Shown piece by piece: positions 30,772 through 39,081 of a stretch of DNA of 64,000 bases. The position numbers were made by a program, and so were the translations under genes. Under the pieces are notes generated by a model. The model made no database searches. It was not told where the DNA came from and was given only the letters and a program-made list of their open reading frames with translations. Every line of letters begins with the position of its first letter. The first letter of the stretch is position 1. Source of the stretch: JAIWNK01 sp964453115 (GTDB taxonomy: Bacteria > Chloroflexota > Anaerolineae > Anaerolineales > Anaerolineaceae); assembly GCA_964453115.1 (NCBI GenBank), contig CAYVRT010000001.1, forward strand, positions 62,001-126,000, given 5' to 3'.

Positions 30772-33030
30772 TTAGTGTCGTCCGCCGGAGCGGTGATCGC
30801 GGTCGCGATTGCCACCGGGGCGACCACCACCAGGGCGTCCACCGCCGCCGCCAGGGCGACCACCACCAGGCCGACCGCCGCCGCGTGGGCCACGATCACG
30901 TTCCTGGGCTTCTTCCAGTGTCCAGCCTTCCAAAACGGCCTGACGTGAGAGGCGAATCTTGCCATTGCCATCAATGTCAGTAACCATGACGGAGATTTCA
31001 TCTCCCATCTTGACCACATCTTCAACCGATTCAACCCGTTCGCTGTCGAGTTGTGAGATGTGCACCATGCCATCGGTGCCGGGCAGGATTTCGACGAAAG
31101 CGCCGAAATCAGCAATGCGCACAACCTTGCCGGTGTAGATTCGGCCAAGCACGGGCACTTCGACAACTCCTTCAATGCGTTCGCGGGCGGCATCAGCACT
31201 TGCAGCATCCACTGCGGAGATGTAGACCGAGCCATCTTCTTCAATGTCAATCTTGGCGCCGGTTTCTTCTTGCAGGGCGCGGATGTTCTTGCCGCCAGGG
31301 CCAATGATGGCGCCAATTTTATCCACAGGGATTTTGATGACGGTGATGCGCGGGACGTGGGGCTTCAACTCGGGACGCGGCGTGGGGATGATGCTCAGCA
31401 TTTGGTCGAGAATGGAAAGGCGCGCCTGCCGGGCCTGTTCGAGTGCTTTGGACATCAGTTCAGCGGTGATGCCTTTGATCTTGATATCCATTTGCAGGGC
31501 GGTGATTCCGGCGGTTGTGCCAGCAACTTTGAAATCCATATCGCCGAGGTGATCTTCCATGCCCTGGATGTCGGTCAGAATGACGGCTGTATCGCCTTCT
31601 TTGATCAGCCCCATTGCTACACCGCTGACGGGGGCCTTAATCGGTACGCCAGTATCCATGAGGGCGAGGGTTGAGCCGCACACGGAGCCCATGGAAGAAG
31701 AGCCATTGGAAGACAGCACTTCAGAGACCAGGCGCAGGGTGTAGGGGAACTCGGAGAGGGGCGGGATAACCGGCACAAGGGCGCGCTCGGCCAGGGCGCC
31801 ATGCCCAACTTCGCGGCGTGATTGGCCGCGCAGCGGCTTGACTTCGCCGGTGCAATAGGGCGGGAAGTTGTAATGATGGATGTAGCGTTTGCTTTCTACT
31901 GGTGTGAGGTTATCCAGTTCCTGCGCTTCGCTGGGGGTGCCGAGGGTTGCCATGGTGAGAACCTGGGTTTCGCCGCGCGTGAAGAGGCCAGAACCATGGG
32001 CGCGCGGGCTGACGTTTACTTCGCACCAGATGGGGCGAATTTCGGTCAGCGAGCGGCCATCGGGGCGCAGGCCGCGTTCGAGGATGCGGCGACGCACAAC
32101 CATTTTTTCCACCTCCCCAAAGGCTTGTTTGATGGCCTCTGAGCTGGGGAGGGTGACATCGGCTGGGGCGTCGGCGGGCTGCATTTCAGCCAGCAATTGG
32201 CTTTGCAACGCGTCAATTTGGCCGTAGAGTTCGGCTTTGGTGTGGGGGGCATCAAGGGCGGCTTCGAGTTCGGGGGCAATCCGCTGAGCGATCTTCTCAA
32301 TCAGAGCTGTGTCGAGCGGGGTGGTGATGATGGGGCGCTTGGCCTTGCCAATTTCGGCGGCCATTTGCTCTTGCAGGTCAATGAGTGGCTGCATGGTCTG
32401 GTGACCAAAGAGTAGTGCCTGAAGCATGTCACTTTCGGGGATTTCATTGGCGCCGCATTCAACCATCAAAATGGCCTCCCGCGTGCCAGCCATGCGCAGG
32501 TCGAGGTCAGAAAGCTCCATTTGCTCAAAGGTGGGGTTGGCGACGAATTGTCCGTCAATGCGTGCAACGCGGATGCCGGCAATTGGGCCGCCCCAGGGAA
32601 TATCCGAAATCATCAGTGCGCCGGAGGCGGCATTGATAGCAAGGATATCGAGCGGGTTTTCGCCATCGGCAGAAAGTGAGAAGAGGATGACCTGGATATC
32701 ATTGCGCATGTTCTTGTCGAACAATGGGCGGATGGGACGGTCGGTGAGGCGAGCAACCAGGATGGCATCTTCGCCGGGGCGCCCTTCGCGGCGGAAGAAC
32801 GAGCCGGGGATTCGTCCGCCGGCATAGAGGCGCTCTTCATATTCCACACTGAGGGGCAAAAAGTCAATATTTTCGCGCGCGGTTTCAGACATGGTTGCGG
32901 CAGCGAAGACGATTGAATCACCCACGCGGCAGGTAACAGAACCGCCTGCCTGACCAGCGAGCTTGCCAGTTTCGTAGGTGAAAGTACGGCCACCAATTGT
33001 GGTCGTATAGGTATGGGATTGGGGTTTCAT
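30772..33030 (-). CDS. pnp: Polynucleotide phosphorylase with a Gly/Arg-rich tail
   Basis: A 752-residue phosphorolytic 3'-5' exoribonuclease. Two RNase PH domains (about 10-230 and 310-545), a KH domain (IPVDKIGAIIGPGGKNIR) and an S1 domain (GRIYTGKVVRIADFGAFVE) are in the normal order. After S1, where most PNPases end, there is a tail of about 40 residues built of GGRPGG repeats and ending RDRDHRSGGRH, an RGG-like RNA-binding extension. ATG 33030 follows AAGGGAG. Located downstream of rpsO, as in many bacteria; the pair is often autoregulated at the RNA level. Confidence 0.95.
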   Translation of the reverse strand: MKPQSHTYTTTIGGRTFTYETGKLAGQAGGSVTCRVGDSIVFAAATMSETARENIDFLPLSVEYEERLYAGGRIPGSFFRREGRPGEDAILVARLTDRPIRPLFDKNMRNDIQVILFSLSADGENPLDILAINAASGALMISDIPWGGPIAGIRVARIDGQFVANPTFEQMELSDLDLRMAGTREAILMVECGANEIPESDMLQALLFGHQTMQPLIDLQEQMAAEIGKAKRPIITTPLDTALIEKIAQRIAPELEAALDAPHTKAELYGQIDALQSQLLAEMQPADAPADVTLPSSEAIKQAFGEVEKMVVRRRILERGLRPDGRSLTEIRPIWCEVNVSPRAHGSGLFTRGETQVLTMATLGTPSEAQELDNLTPVESKRYIHHYNFPPYCTGEVKPLRGQSRREVGHGALAERALVPVIPPLSEFPYTLRLVSEVLSSNGSSSMGSVCGSTLALMDTGVPIKAPVSGVAMGLIKEGDTAVILTDIQGMEDHLGDMDFKVAGTTAGITALQMDIKIKGITAELMSKALEQARQARLSILDQMLSIIPTPRPELKPHVPRITVIKIPVDKIGAIIGPGGKNIRALQEETGAKIDIEEDGSVYISAVDAASADAARERIEGVVEVPVLGRIYTGKVVRIADFGAFVEILPGTDGMVHISQLDSERVESVEDVVKMGDEISVMVTDIDGNGKIRLSRQAVLEGWTLEEAQERDRGPRGGGRPGGGRPGGGGGRPGGGRPGGNRDRDHRSGGRH

Positions 33031-33140
33031 AATACTCCCTTGAACTTTCATCCCTTGCCCGGTTAGGGACTGAAAATCGGCGAGACGGGGACTTTCTCAA
33101 CAATTTTCAATTCCCAACCATGGGCAAAGGAAAGGATTGG

Positions 33141-33171
33141 ACGCTGCCCGGTGAACCTCACCGGACAGCGT
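33141..33171 (-). terminator. Hairpin between rpsO and pnp
   Basis: ACGCTG-C-CCGGTGA and TCACCGG-A-CAGCGT pair around ACC with one mismatch. It lies 15 bases past the rpsO stop, at the place of the rpsO attenuator/RNase III processing site known in other bacteria. No T run follows, so read-through into pnp is expected. Confidence 0.55.
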
Positions 33172-33185
33172 TGGAACGAGAGGAA

Positions 33186-33461
33186 TTAGCTGCGCTGGCG
33201 CAGTCCAAGCCGTTCGGCCAGGGCGACGAAACGACCGTAGTCGGTGCGGCGTAGGTAGGCCAAAAGGCGGCGGCGCTGTCCAACGAGCTTGAGCAAACCA
33301 CGGCGCGAGCTTTCATCGTGTTTGTTGCCGCGTAGATGTGTGGTGAGCTGCTGGATACGCTTGGTCAGGATGGCAATTTGAACTTCGGGAGAACCGGTGT
33401 CCGTTTCGTGACGGTGGTAATCCTCGATCAATTGCGTTTTGACTTCCTTTGCAAGAGGCAT
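33186..33461 (-). CDS. rpsO: 30S ribosomal protein S15
   Basis: A 91-residue small-subunit protein that binds 16S rRNA at the three-way junction h20-h21-h22. The family pattern ETDTGSPEVQIAILTKRI, HDESSRRGLLKLVGQRRRLL and YLRRTDYGRF is complete. ATG 33461 gives the standard length; AAGGAG lies 12 bases upstream, a rather long spacing. A very long open frame continues upstream but is not coding. It precedes pnp. Confidence 0.97.
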   Translation of the reverse strand: MPLAKEVKTQLIEDYHRHETDTGSPEVQIAILTKRIQQLTTHLRGNKHDESSRRGLLKLVGQRRRLLAYLRRTDYGRFVALAERLGLRQRS

Positions 33462-33546
33462 GACGTCTGCATTCTCCTTTCTCAAGAATTTTGGCAGGTC
33501 TCCATGCAGGCAGCGGTGGCCGCCGGCAGGTCGAGTCCATGGGCGA

Positions 33547-33552
33547 ATTATA
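33547..33552 (-). promoter_or_regulatory. Extended -10 promoter and structured leader of rpsO
   Basis: On the minus strand TGGTATAAT forms an extended -10 that overlaps the end of the upstream GT87 gene. The predicted 80-base leader (33462-33540) can form a 6-bp stem, CGGCGG with CCGCTG around CCA. rpsO leaders often bind S15 for autoregulation, and a similar role here is inference. Confidence 0.5.
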
Positions 33553-34723
33553 CCACAGTTTTTGTGCTGTTTGATGGGTGGGTGCGTTGTTTCCACTGCT
33601 GATGTAGCAGGGCAGCAATCGAAAGGTAGCCAAAGATGTGAATGAGCAGCCCGCCGGTCAGCATCCAGCGGTCGGTTTGGATGAGGAAGAGGCCAAAGAG
33701 TAACCAGGCAACCAGGCGCCGGTCGAAGCGTTGCCAGGCGGCCCAGAGGAGCAGTGGTGCGAGGAGGAAGACATAGTGATGATACCAGATGACACCGGGG
33801 GAGAGGGTCATGGCGAAGGTGGTGATGATGAAGAGCGGTTGACGGGGTTGGTTGGGGCGGGTGAGCCAGGCGCTGAAGAGCGTGCAGCCAAGCAGGAAGA
33901 GGATGGCGGCACGTTGAATGAGAGCTGTGGATGCTGTCAGGTCGAGGGATAAGAAGGCCTGGCTGAAGAAGGTCAGTTTGCTGCCCAGGCCTTGGGCATT
34001 CCAATCGGCGGGAGGGGCATAGCTCAACAGGCTTTGCAGGGCAATGGGATATTGCAGATAGGGCTGAAACCCGTAGCGTAGACCTGCCAGCAGGCAGAGC
34101 AGAATGCAACATGCCGCGATGCTGATGAGCAGCCGCCAGCGCTTTTGGCGCATGGGTAAGATGAGCAGGTAAAGCGGGGTGATTTTGGTGAGAATGGCAA
34201 CGCTGATGGCAAGGGCCGCTGGCAATGGGCGTTCGTTGCCTTCTTCTGTCCACAAAAAGAGCAGGGTCATGCCGAGGGCTGGCAGGAGGTTGATTTGCCC
34301 GGCTTGTTGCAACTCCAGAAAAGGAGCAAAACCAAGCGCCAGCAAGGTGAGGGTTGGCAGGTGTTGGGTTGGGATGTGGTATTGCCGGACAATTTGGCGC
34401 AGGATGAGCAGGAGCAGCCCCAGGTTAGCAGCCAGGACGGCGGATAGTTGCAAGCTGCGGGCGTTGATGTTGGCAAAGGGCTCAATGAACAACAATGCGG
34501 GTAGTGGGTAGACGAAGGATGAGCCGGGCGTCAATGTGGCTTGATAGGGGTTGAGGCCCGACCGTACAGCTTGAAGGGCTGTTTGGTAAATGTCAAAATC
34601 GAAGAACAGGTTGGGCGCACTGAGAAAGAGGGTTAGCTGTGTGTTGAGACCCAGTACCAGGTAAAGCGCCAGATAGACGTTGAGGATGAGATGGAGCGAG
34701 CGGCGAGAAAGATGGGGTGACAT
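33548..34723 (-). CDS. GT87-like (DUF2029) membrane glycosyltransferase
   Basis: A 391-residue protein with about ten transmembrane helices. The first periplasmic loop FFDFDIYQTALQAVRSGLNP followed by YQATLTPGSSFVYPLP matches the DUF2029/GT87 pattern (a D-x-Y near an NPY motif) of polyprenyl-phosphate-mannose-dependent mannosyltransferases. The later AILTKITPLYLLILP is also typical. Probable substrate: a lipid-linked mannose donor on the outer face of the membrane (family knowledge). It is the last gene of the proS unit, four bases after the HEAT-like gene. Confidence 0.78.
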   Translation of the reverse strand: MSPHLSRRSLHLILNVYLALYLVLGLNTQLTLFLSAPNLFFDFDIYQTALQAVRSGLNPYQATLTPGSSFVYPLPALLFIEPFANINARSLQLSAVLAANLGLLLLILRQIVRQYHIPTQHLPTLTLLALGFAPFLELQQAGQINLLPALGMTLLFLWTEEGNERPLPAALAISVAILTKITPLYLLILPMRQKRWRLLISIAACCILLCLLAGLRYGFQPYLQYPIALQSLLSYAPPADWNAQGLGSKLTFFSQAFLSLDLTASTALIQRAAILFLLGCTLFSAWLTRPNQPRQPLFIITTFAMTLSPGVIWYHHYVFLLAPLLLWAAWQRFDRRLVAWLLFGLFLIQTDRWMLTGGLLIHIFGYLSIAALLHQQWKQRTHPSNSTKTVV

Positions 34724-34727
34724 GAGG

Positions 34728-35528
34728 TCAATTTCCCGCTGTGGTGAGGAAGGGGCGCAGGCTGCTTTGGGTGTTGGGCGGCAGTTCGGGCAGCAGGCGA
34801 CGTGTCAGGCGCTGCAAGTTGGTGGTGGGGTGCGAGGCGAGAGTCTGGCGCAGAAGGTAGCTTGTTTCGCCGGGGGCGCGTTGAAAGAGGGCCAATAAGG
34901 CATTTACCAGGTCGTTATGAAGTTCGGGGAGGCTTTGTGGCAGTACCTGACCAAGCAAGGAATAGACGGCCGGCAGATTGATGAATTCGGGGTCGCGGGC
35001 GAGCGGCGGAAAAGCGCGCAACGCCAGAGACTGCGTTGGCGGGTTGATGATCCAATCGTTGAGCAGGGCCAGCCAGGGATTGGGCATCTCACGGCGCATG
35101 CGGAGGCTGCCGCGTTCAAGCAATGCAGTTTGCAGCGCAGGCTCACCCTCCTGAGGGATCCAACTGCGCAGCCGGCTGAGAATTGGGTCGGGCGGTTGGA
35201 CGGGAAGTTGACCGAGCGCAAAGGCGGCCAGGAGGCGCGGTTCCAGGTATGTTTGTGACCAGAGCGCCTCGATAGTTGCCAGGGCGGCGTCGGGGTTTTG
35301 TTCGCCCCAGCCGGTGAGTGCAATCTCCATCTGCCGCATGACAAGGGGCGGGATGCGATAGGCCGGGGTGAGGGCTGGTGCAGCAATTGCCTGTCCAGGG
35401 CGATAGGTCGGGTCGGCGCAGCGTTCAAGCAAGTCGTTGAGCGAGCGACAAAATTCTGCCGGGCGGGTATAGAGCCAGGCAAGCTGATCCAATTGGGCCT
35501 TCAGGCGGTTGAGCTGAATGGCCGGCAT
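34728..35528 (-). CDS. Alpha-helical repeat (HEAT-like) protein of unknown function
   Basis: A 266-residue soluble protein built of helical pairs. The stretch VMRQMEIALTGWGEQNPDAA followed by LATIEALWSQTYLEPRLLAA resembles the HEAT-like repeats of AlkD-type DNA alkylation repair proteins, but no catalytic residue pattern was recognised. It lies between proS (nine bases) and the GT87 gene (four bases). Tight packing suggests co-expression; function unknown. Confidence 0.65.
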   Translation of the reverse strand: MPAIQLNRLKAQLDQLAWLYTRPAEFCRSLNDLLERCADPTYRPGQAIAAPALTPAYRIPPLVMRQMEIALTGWGEQNPDAALATIEALWSQTYLEPRLLAAFALGQLPVQPPDPILSRLRSWIPQEGEPALQTALLERGSLRMRREMPNPWLALLNDWIINPPTQSLALRAFPPLARDPEFINLPAVYSLLGQVLPQSLPELHNDLVNALLALFQRAPGETSYLLRQTLASHPTTNLQRLTRRLLPELPPNTQSSLRPFLTTAGN

Positions 35529-35537
35529 TGGCTTGGG

Positions 35538-36974
35538 TTAGTAGGCGCGGGCGAAGTAGGCTTTTTCGCGTGCCGGTTCGCCGCAGTAAATGCACCGGCC
35601 ACTGCCCTCGGATTGGTCAAGCGGAATACAACGCGTGGTCGCTTTGGTGTCTTCCTTGATGTGTGACTCGCATTCGGGGTTACCGCACCACCAGGAGAGC
35701 GCCCAGCCATTTTGTACCACTTCCTTGAACTCGGCATAGTCTTTGGGGTGATGGGTGTTTTGGTCGCGGAAGGCTTCGGCGCGCTCATACAAGCTGGCGT
35801 GAATGTCGGTGAGAAGCTCGGCGAGTTGTCCAACAATTTGTTCTTGTGAGAGAATGGTCTTGCCTTCGCGTCCGGGTTTGTCGCGTCGGGCAGCCATGAC
35901 ACTGCCTTTCTCCACGTCTTTCGGGCCAACTTCCAGACGTACAGGAACGCCGCGCATTTCCCAATCATTGAACTTGAAGCCAGGGGTAACTTCGGTGCGG
36001 TCATCCACTTTGACACGGAACGATGCGCCCAATTCCTGTTGCAGATGTGCAACGACCGGCATGACTTTGGCGCGTTCTTCGTCGTTGCGAAAAATGGGAA
36101 CGATGACGATTTGATGGGGAGCGAGGCGCGGCGGTAGAACAAGGCCCTGGTCGTCACCATGCGTCATGATGATGGCGCCAATCATGCGGGTTGAGACTCC
36201 CCATGAGGTTGTCCAGCAGTATTGGAGCTGATTGTTAGGGTCTAGATATTGAATATCAAAGGCTTTGGCAAAGTTTTGGCCGAGGAAGTGTGATGTGCCG
36301 GCTTGCAGGGCGCGGGTATCGCCCATCATGGCCTCAATGGTGTACGAATCAACGGCGCCGGCAAACTTTTCGGTGCTGCTTTTGCGACCTGGAACGACTG
36401 GAATGGCAGCGTCATCTACTGCAAAATCGGTATAAATTTTGAGCATACGCAGGGTTTCTTCTCGTGCTTCTTCGGCGGTTGCGTGGGCGGTGTGGCCTTC
36501 TTGCCAGTAAAATTCCAGTGTGCGGAGGAAGAGCCTTGTGCGCATTTCCCAGCGGACGACATTGCCCCACTGATTAATCAGGATGGGTAGGTCGCGATAG
36601 GATTTGATCCACTTGGAATACATATAGCCGATGATTGTTTCAGAGGTTGGGCGCACAACGAGCGGTTCTTCCAGTTTTTCGCCGCCGCCAATTGTCACAA
36701 CGGCTAATTCGGGGGAAAAACCTTCCACGTGTTCCTTTTCTTTTTCAAGGAAGGACATGGGGATGAAAAGCGGAAAGGCGGCATTGACATGCCCAGTGGA
36801 TTTGAAACGCCAATCAAGCGATTGTTGAATGTTTTCCCAGAGTGCCCAGCCATATGGGCGCACAACCATGCAGCCGCGCACCGGGGCGTAATCGGCTAGT
36901 TCGGCGCGTTGGATGAGTTGGTTATACCATTCGGAATAGTTTTCGGATCGAGAGGGGAGTTTTTCTTCGGCCAT
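35538..36974 (-). CDS. proS: Prolyl-tRNA synthetase, archaeal/eukaryal type
   Basis: A 478-residue class II aminoacyl-tRNA synthetase without the editing insertion of the bacterial type. Class II motifs are evident (motif 2 region NQWGNVVRWEMRTRLFLRTLE; TSWGVSTRMIGAIIMTHGDD near motif 3). The anticodon-binding domain APHQIVIVPI follows. The C-terminal zinc-binding domain has cysteines in WCGNPEC and RCIYCG, and the chain ends KAYFARAY, the conserved C-terminal tyrosine of this type. It heads a three-gene minus-strand unit with the HEAT-like and GT87 genes. Confidence 0.96.
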   Translation of the reverse strand: MAEEKLPSRSENYSEWYNQLIQRAELADYAPVRGCMVVRPYGWALWENIQQSLDWRFKSTGHVNAAFPLFIPMSFLEKEKEHVEGFSPELAVVTIGGGEKLEEPLVVRPTSETIIGYMYSKWIKSYRDLPILINQWGNVVRWEMRTRLFLRTLEFYWQEGHTAHATAEEAREETLRMLKIYTDFAVDDAAIPVVPGRKSSTEKFAGAVDSYTIEAMMGDTRALQAGTSHFLGQNFAKAFDIQYLDPNNQLQYCWTTSWGVSTRMIGAIIMTHGDDQGLVLPPRLAPHQIVIVPIFRNDEERAKVMPVVAHLQQELGASFRVKVDDRTEVTPGFKFNDWEMRGVPVRLEVGPKDVEKGSVMAARRDKPGREGKTILSQEQIVGQLAELLTDIHASLYERAEAFRDQNTHHPKDYAEFKEVVQNGWALSWWCGNPECESHIKEDTKATTRCIPLDQSEGSGRCIYCGEPAREKAYFARAY

Positions 36975-37011
36975 GGTTTAAGTTCCTGAGTGAAATAAGA
37001 TGAAAGATGTG

Positions 37012-37545
37012 TTAAGAGGCTTGGGTGATGGTTGCGGCTGCTTCTTCAACGGTTGCAACATAGTGCAGCCATTGTTGAGTTTGGGGGGAGAGGGTGGGCG
37101 TTGCCTGGATGAAGGCAGTGAAGGTTGAGCGCCAGCTGGGGCCAATCAGTACAATTGGGCGGGGGGCAATGGATGCAATGACCAGCCGATTCCAGGTGAG
37201 GGCAATTTCGGTCAGGGTGCCAACACCACCAGGTAGAGCCAGGGTTGCCTCACCGCAGGTGATGAGGGTGTCGAGGCGTTCGTTAAGGGTTTGACAGCGC
37301 CACTCTTCTTTGACCCAGGGATTGGGCCTCACGGGGCGCCAGCGTTCAATTTCCTCGCAGGTCACGCCAATGACATGCCCGCCAGCTTCTGCAGCGCCGC
37401 GCGAGATGGCCTCCATGGTGCCGATGTAGCCGCCAGTGAGGACAACATGGCCGGCCTGGGCAAGCAGCTTTCCCAACAGCCAGGCTTGTTGATAGGCTGA
37501 GCTGCCAGGTTTGGGATCGGCACTGCCAAAAATGGTGACATTCAT
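37012..37545 (-). CDS. LOG-family (SLOG) nucleotide-binding protein
   Basis: A 177-residue Rossmann-like protein. TGGYIGTMEAISRGAAEAGG and the signature LPGGVGTLTE place it in the LOG/TIGR00725 group, some members of which cleave nucleoside monophosphates to free base and ribose 5-phosphate. The active-site Glu of PGGxGTxxE is present. ATG 37545 (MNVTIFGSAD) is chosen over an ATG nine codons upstream because it gives the domain start and avoids overlap with the MazG-like gene, whose stop lies five bases before. Substrate unknown. Confidence 0.85.
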   Translation of the reverse strand: MNVTIFGSADPKPGSSAYQQAWLLGKLLAQAGHVVLTGGYIGTMEAISRGAAEAGGHVIGVTCEEIERWRPVRPNPWVKEEWRCQTLNERLDTLITCGEATLALPGGVGTLTEIALTWNRLVIASIAPRPIVLIGPSWRSTFTAFIQATPTLSPQTQQWLHYVATVEEAAATITQAS

Positions 37546-37550
37546 TCCGG

Positions 37551-37862
37551 TTATTTTACCGCAGAATCCCACTCGCGTTGGTAGTTTTTTTGCAGCTTTT
37601 CAAGAATCGCCTGTTCCAGATTGATGTCAGAGAGGTGTGCCAATTGTAGAAGATAGAGAGCGACGTCGGCCAGTTCACCTGCCAGGGCTTGGCGGTCTGT
37701 TGGTGCTTCGCTCCACTGAAAATGTTCCAGCACCTCACCTGCTTCCAGGTTAAGTGAGATGGCAATGTTGCGTGGGGTTTGTGGGCGAGCGCTGTTGGGT
37801 TGGTACCAGCCTTTTGCGGTGACAAAAGTCTGCATGGCCTGGGTTAGTTCTTCAAGTTGCAT
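37551..37862 (-). CDS. MazG-like nucleotide pyrophosphohydrolase
   Basis: A 103-residue all-alpha NTP pyrophosphohydrolase of the MazG/dCTPase/XTP3TPA type, expected to hydrolyse non-canonical or surplus dNTPs to NMP and pyrophosphate. Metal-binding acidic residues are in LNLEAGEVLEHFQW and GELADVALYLLQLA (ExxE and ExxD). ATG 37862 follows AGGAAG by seven bases and overlaps the 3' end of the upstream GT87 gene by 11 bases. Confidence 0.88.
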   Translation of the reverse strand: MQLEELTQAMQTFVTAKGWYQPNSARPQTPRNIAISLNLEAGEVLEHFQWSEAPTDRQALAGELADVALYLLQLAHLSDINLEQAILEKLQKNYQREWDSAVK

Positions 37863-39081
37863 GGCGGTCTTCCTGTTGGGGGATAAAAAGCCAGAGACAC
37901 CAGGCGGCATAGAGCGCCAGGCGGAGTTCATCGGCTAGGTTGGGTGCTGGGAGGAGTTTTGCCAGGGCAAAAACGGCCCATGAGCCGGGGATGCCAATGA
38001 GTAGCAGGGTTGGAATGGGGTGTTGCTGCCAGCTGGGACGGTTGAGTAGCCAGTAGAAGAAGGGTAGGAGGAATGCGATTTGCGCATAGGCAACATTGCG
38101 AGGGTGCAGCAGATAGGCACATAGCCCTAGCCAGGCAAGGAGGAGCGGAAGGGGGAGCTTGTTTTGTTGCCAACGTTGCCAAAGGTGGTAGCCCACCCAA
38201 AGACTAAGCAGAAGCAGTGCTGTGGCAAGCAGGCTGGCTGCCAGCGGTGGAAGAAAGCTGCGCAGCAAAAAGATTGCCATGGGGTAAGTTTGCATGTAGC
38301 CGGCATAGAGCGTCAGGCGGTTGAGCCACAGTGCCGGCCAGCCGGGTACCAGGATGAAGGAAATCAGCCCCAGCCCCAGGGTGGATAGCACGAAACTGAT
38401 GATGAAAGGCCAGAGCCGTTGTTGAATGGCAAAAAAGGCGAGGAAGATCAGGTAGAGGATGACGAATTGTGGCTTGATGGTTGTCCATGCGAGCAGGGCG
38501 CCAAACATAATTTGCAAACTGGTTTGGCGTTCTGCATACAGGACGAGACGGGCAAGAAGCAGCAAAAGCAGGGCGCCAATTGGGATGACGAAGTTTCCCA
38601 GCAGCAGGCCAAAGGTGACCGGGAAGAAAGTCAGGACAATCACCATCAGCCGCGTGGCACGGGCAGGTTGTGCGGCATAGAGCGCACTGACGAGCGTCAG
38701 GAAGCAAAATGCCAGCCAGAAGGCTTGCGCCCAGTCGAAGGGAAGATAGGCAAATGGCAGGGTGGGCAGCAGCGCATAGGGAGGGTAGGCAAACCCCATT
38801 TGATCGTCTTGCGGCCCTGCCAGGCGGCGCATGATGCCTAACTGACTCTGGATGGCGACGGTTTCATCGTAGGGGTTTTGCCTCTCCAGGACGCGCTGCC
38901 CAGCCAGCCAGAACGTATAATAATCCATGCCAATGGTGTTTTGGCGCAGAGTGAGGTGAATCAGACTGGCAAAGAGCGTGAGCAGGAGGAGGAAGAAGAC
39001 AATCAGCACGATGGCGCGCCAGCGTGGATGGCGTGCCAGGGCTTCTTCCATGCGGCGGGCTAGCGACGACGAAATAGCCAT
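37852..39081 (-). CDS. GT87-like (DUF2029) membrane glycosyltransferase, copy 2
   Basis: A 409-residue protein with about ten transmembrane helices. The loop TIGMDYYTFWLAGQRVLERQ followed by NPYDETVAIQSQLG and MGFAYPPYALLP is the GT87 pattern seen also in the next gene upstream. The two are clear paralogues (same AYPPY and FDWAQA stretches) and overlap by 22 bases. ATG 39081 is preferred to TTG 39090. Likely an extracytoplasmic mannosyltransferase; the acceptor is unknown. Confidence 0.8.
   Translation of the reverse strand: MAISSSLARRMEEALARHPRWRAIVLIVFFLLLLTLFASLIHLTLRQNTIGMDYYTFWLAGQRVLERQNPYDETVAIQSQLGIMRRLAGPQDDQMGFAYPPYALLPTLPFAYLPFDWAQAFWLAFCFLTLVSALYAAQPARATRLMVIVLTFFPVTFGLLLGNFVIPIGALLLLLLARLVLYAERQTSLQIMFGALLAWTTIKPQFVILYLIFLAFFAIQQRLWPFIISFVLSTLGLGLISFILVPGWPALWLNRLTLYAGYMQTYPMAIFLLRSFLPPLAASLLATALLLLSLWVGYHLWQRWQQNKLPLPLLLAWLGLCAYLLHPRNVAYAQIAFLLPFFYWLLNRPSWQQHPIPTLLLIGIPGSWAVFALAKLLPAPNLADELRLALYAAWCLWLFIPQQEDRHAT

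Noticed and set aside
30738..30983. Plus-strand frames opposite the pnp tail (Gly/Arg-rich region)
   Set aside because: These are complementary-strand shadows of GC-rich Gly/Arg codons and lack start signals and family similarity.
33186..34253. A 355-residue frame including S15
   Set aside because: The upstream part is the shadow of the GT87 gene and the rpsO leader; S15 alone is a standard 91 residues.
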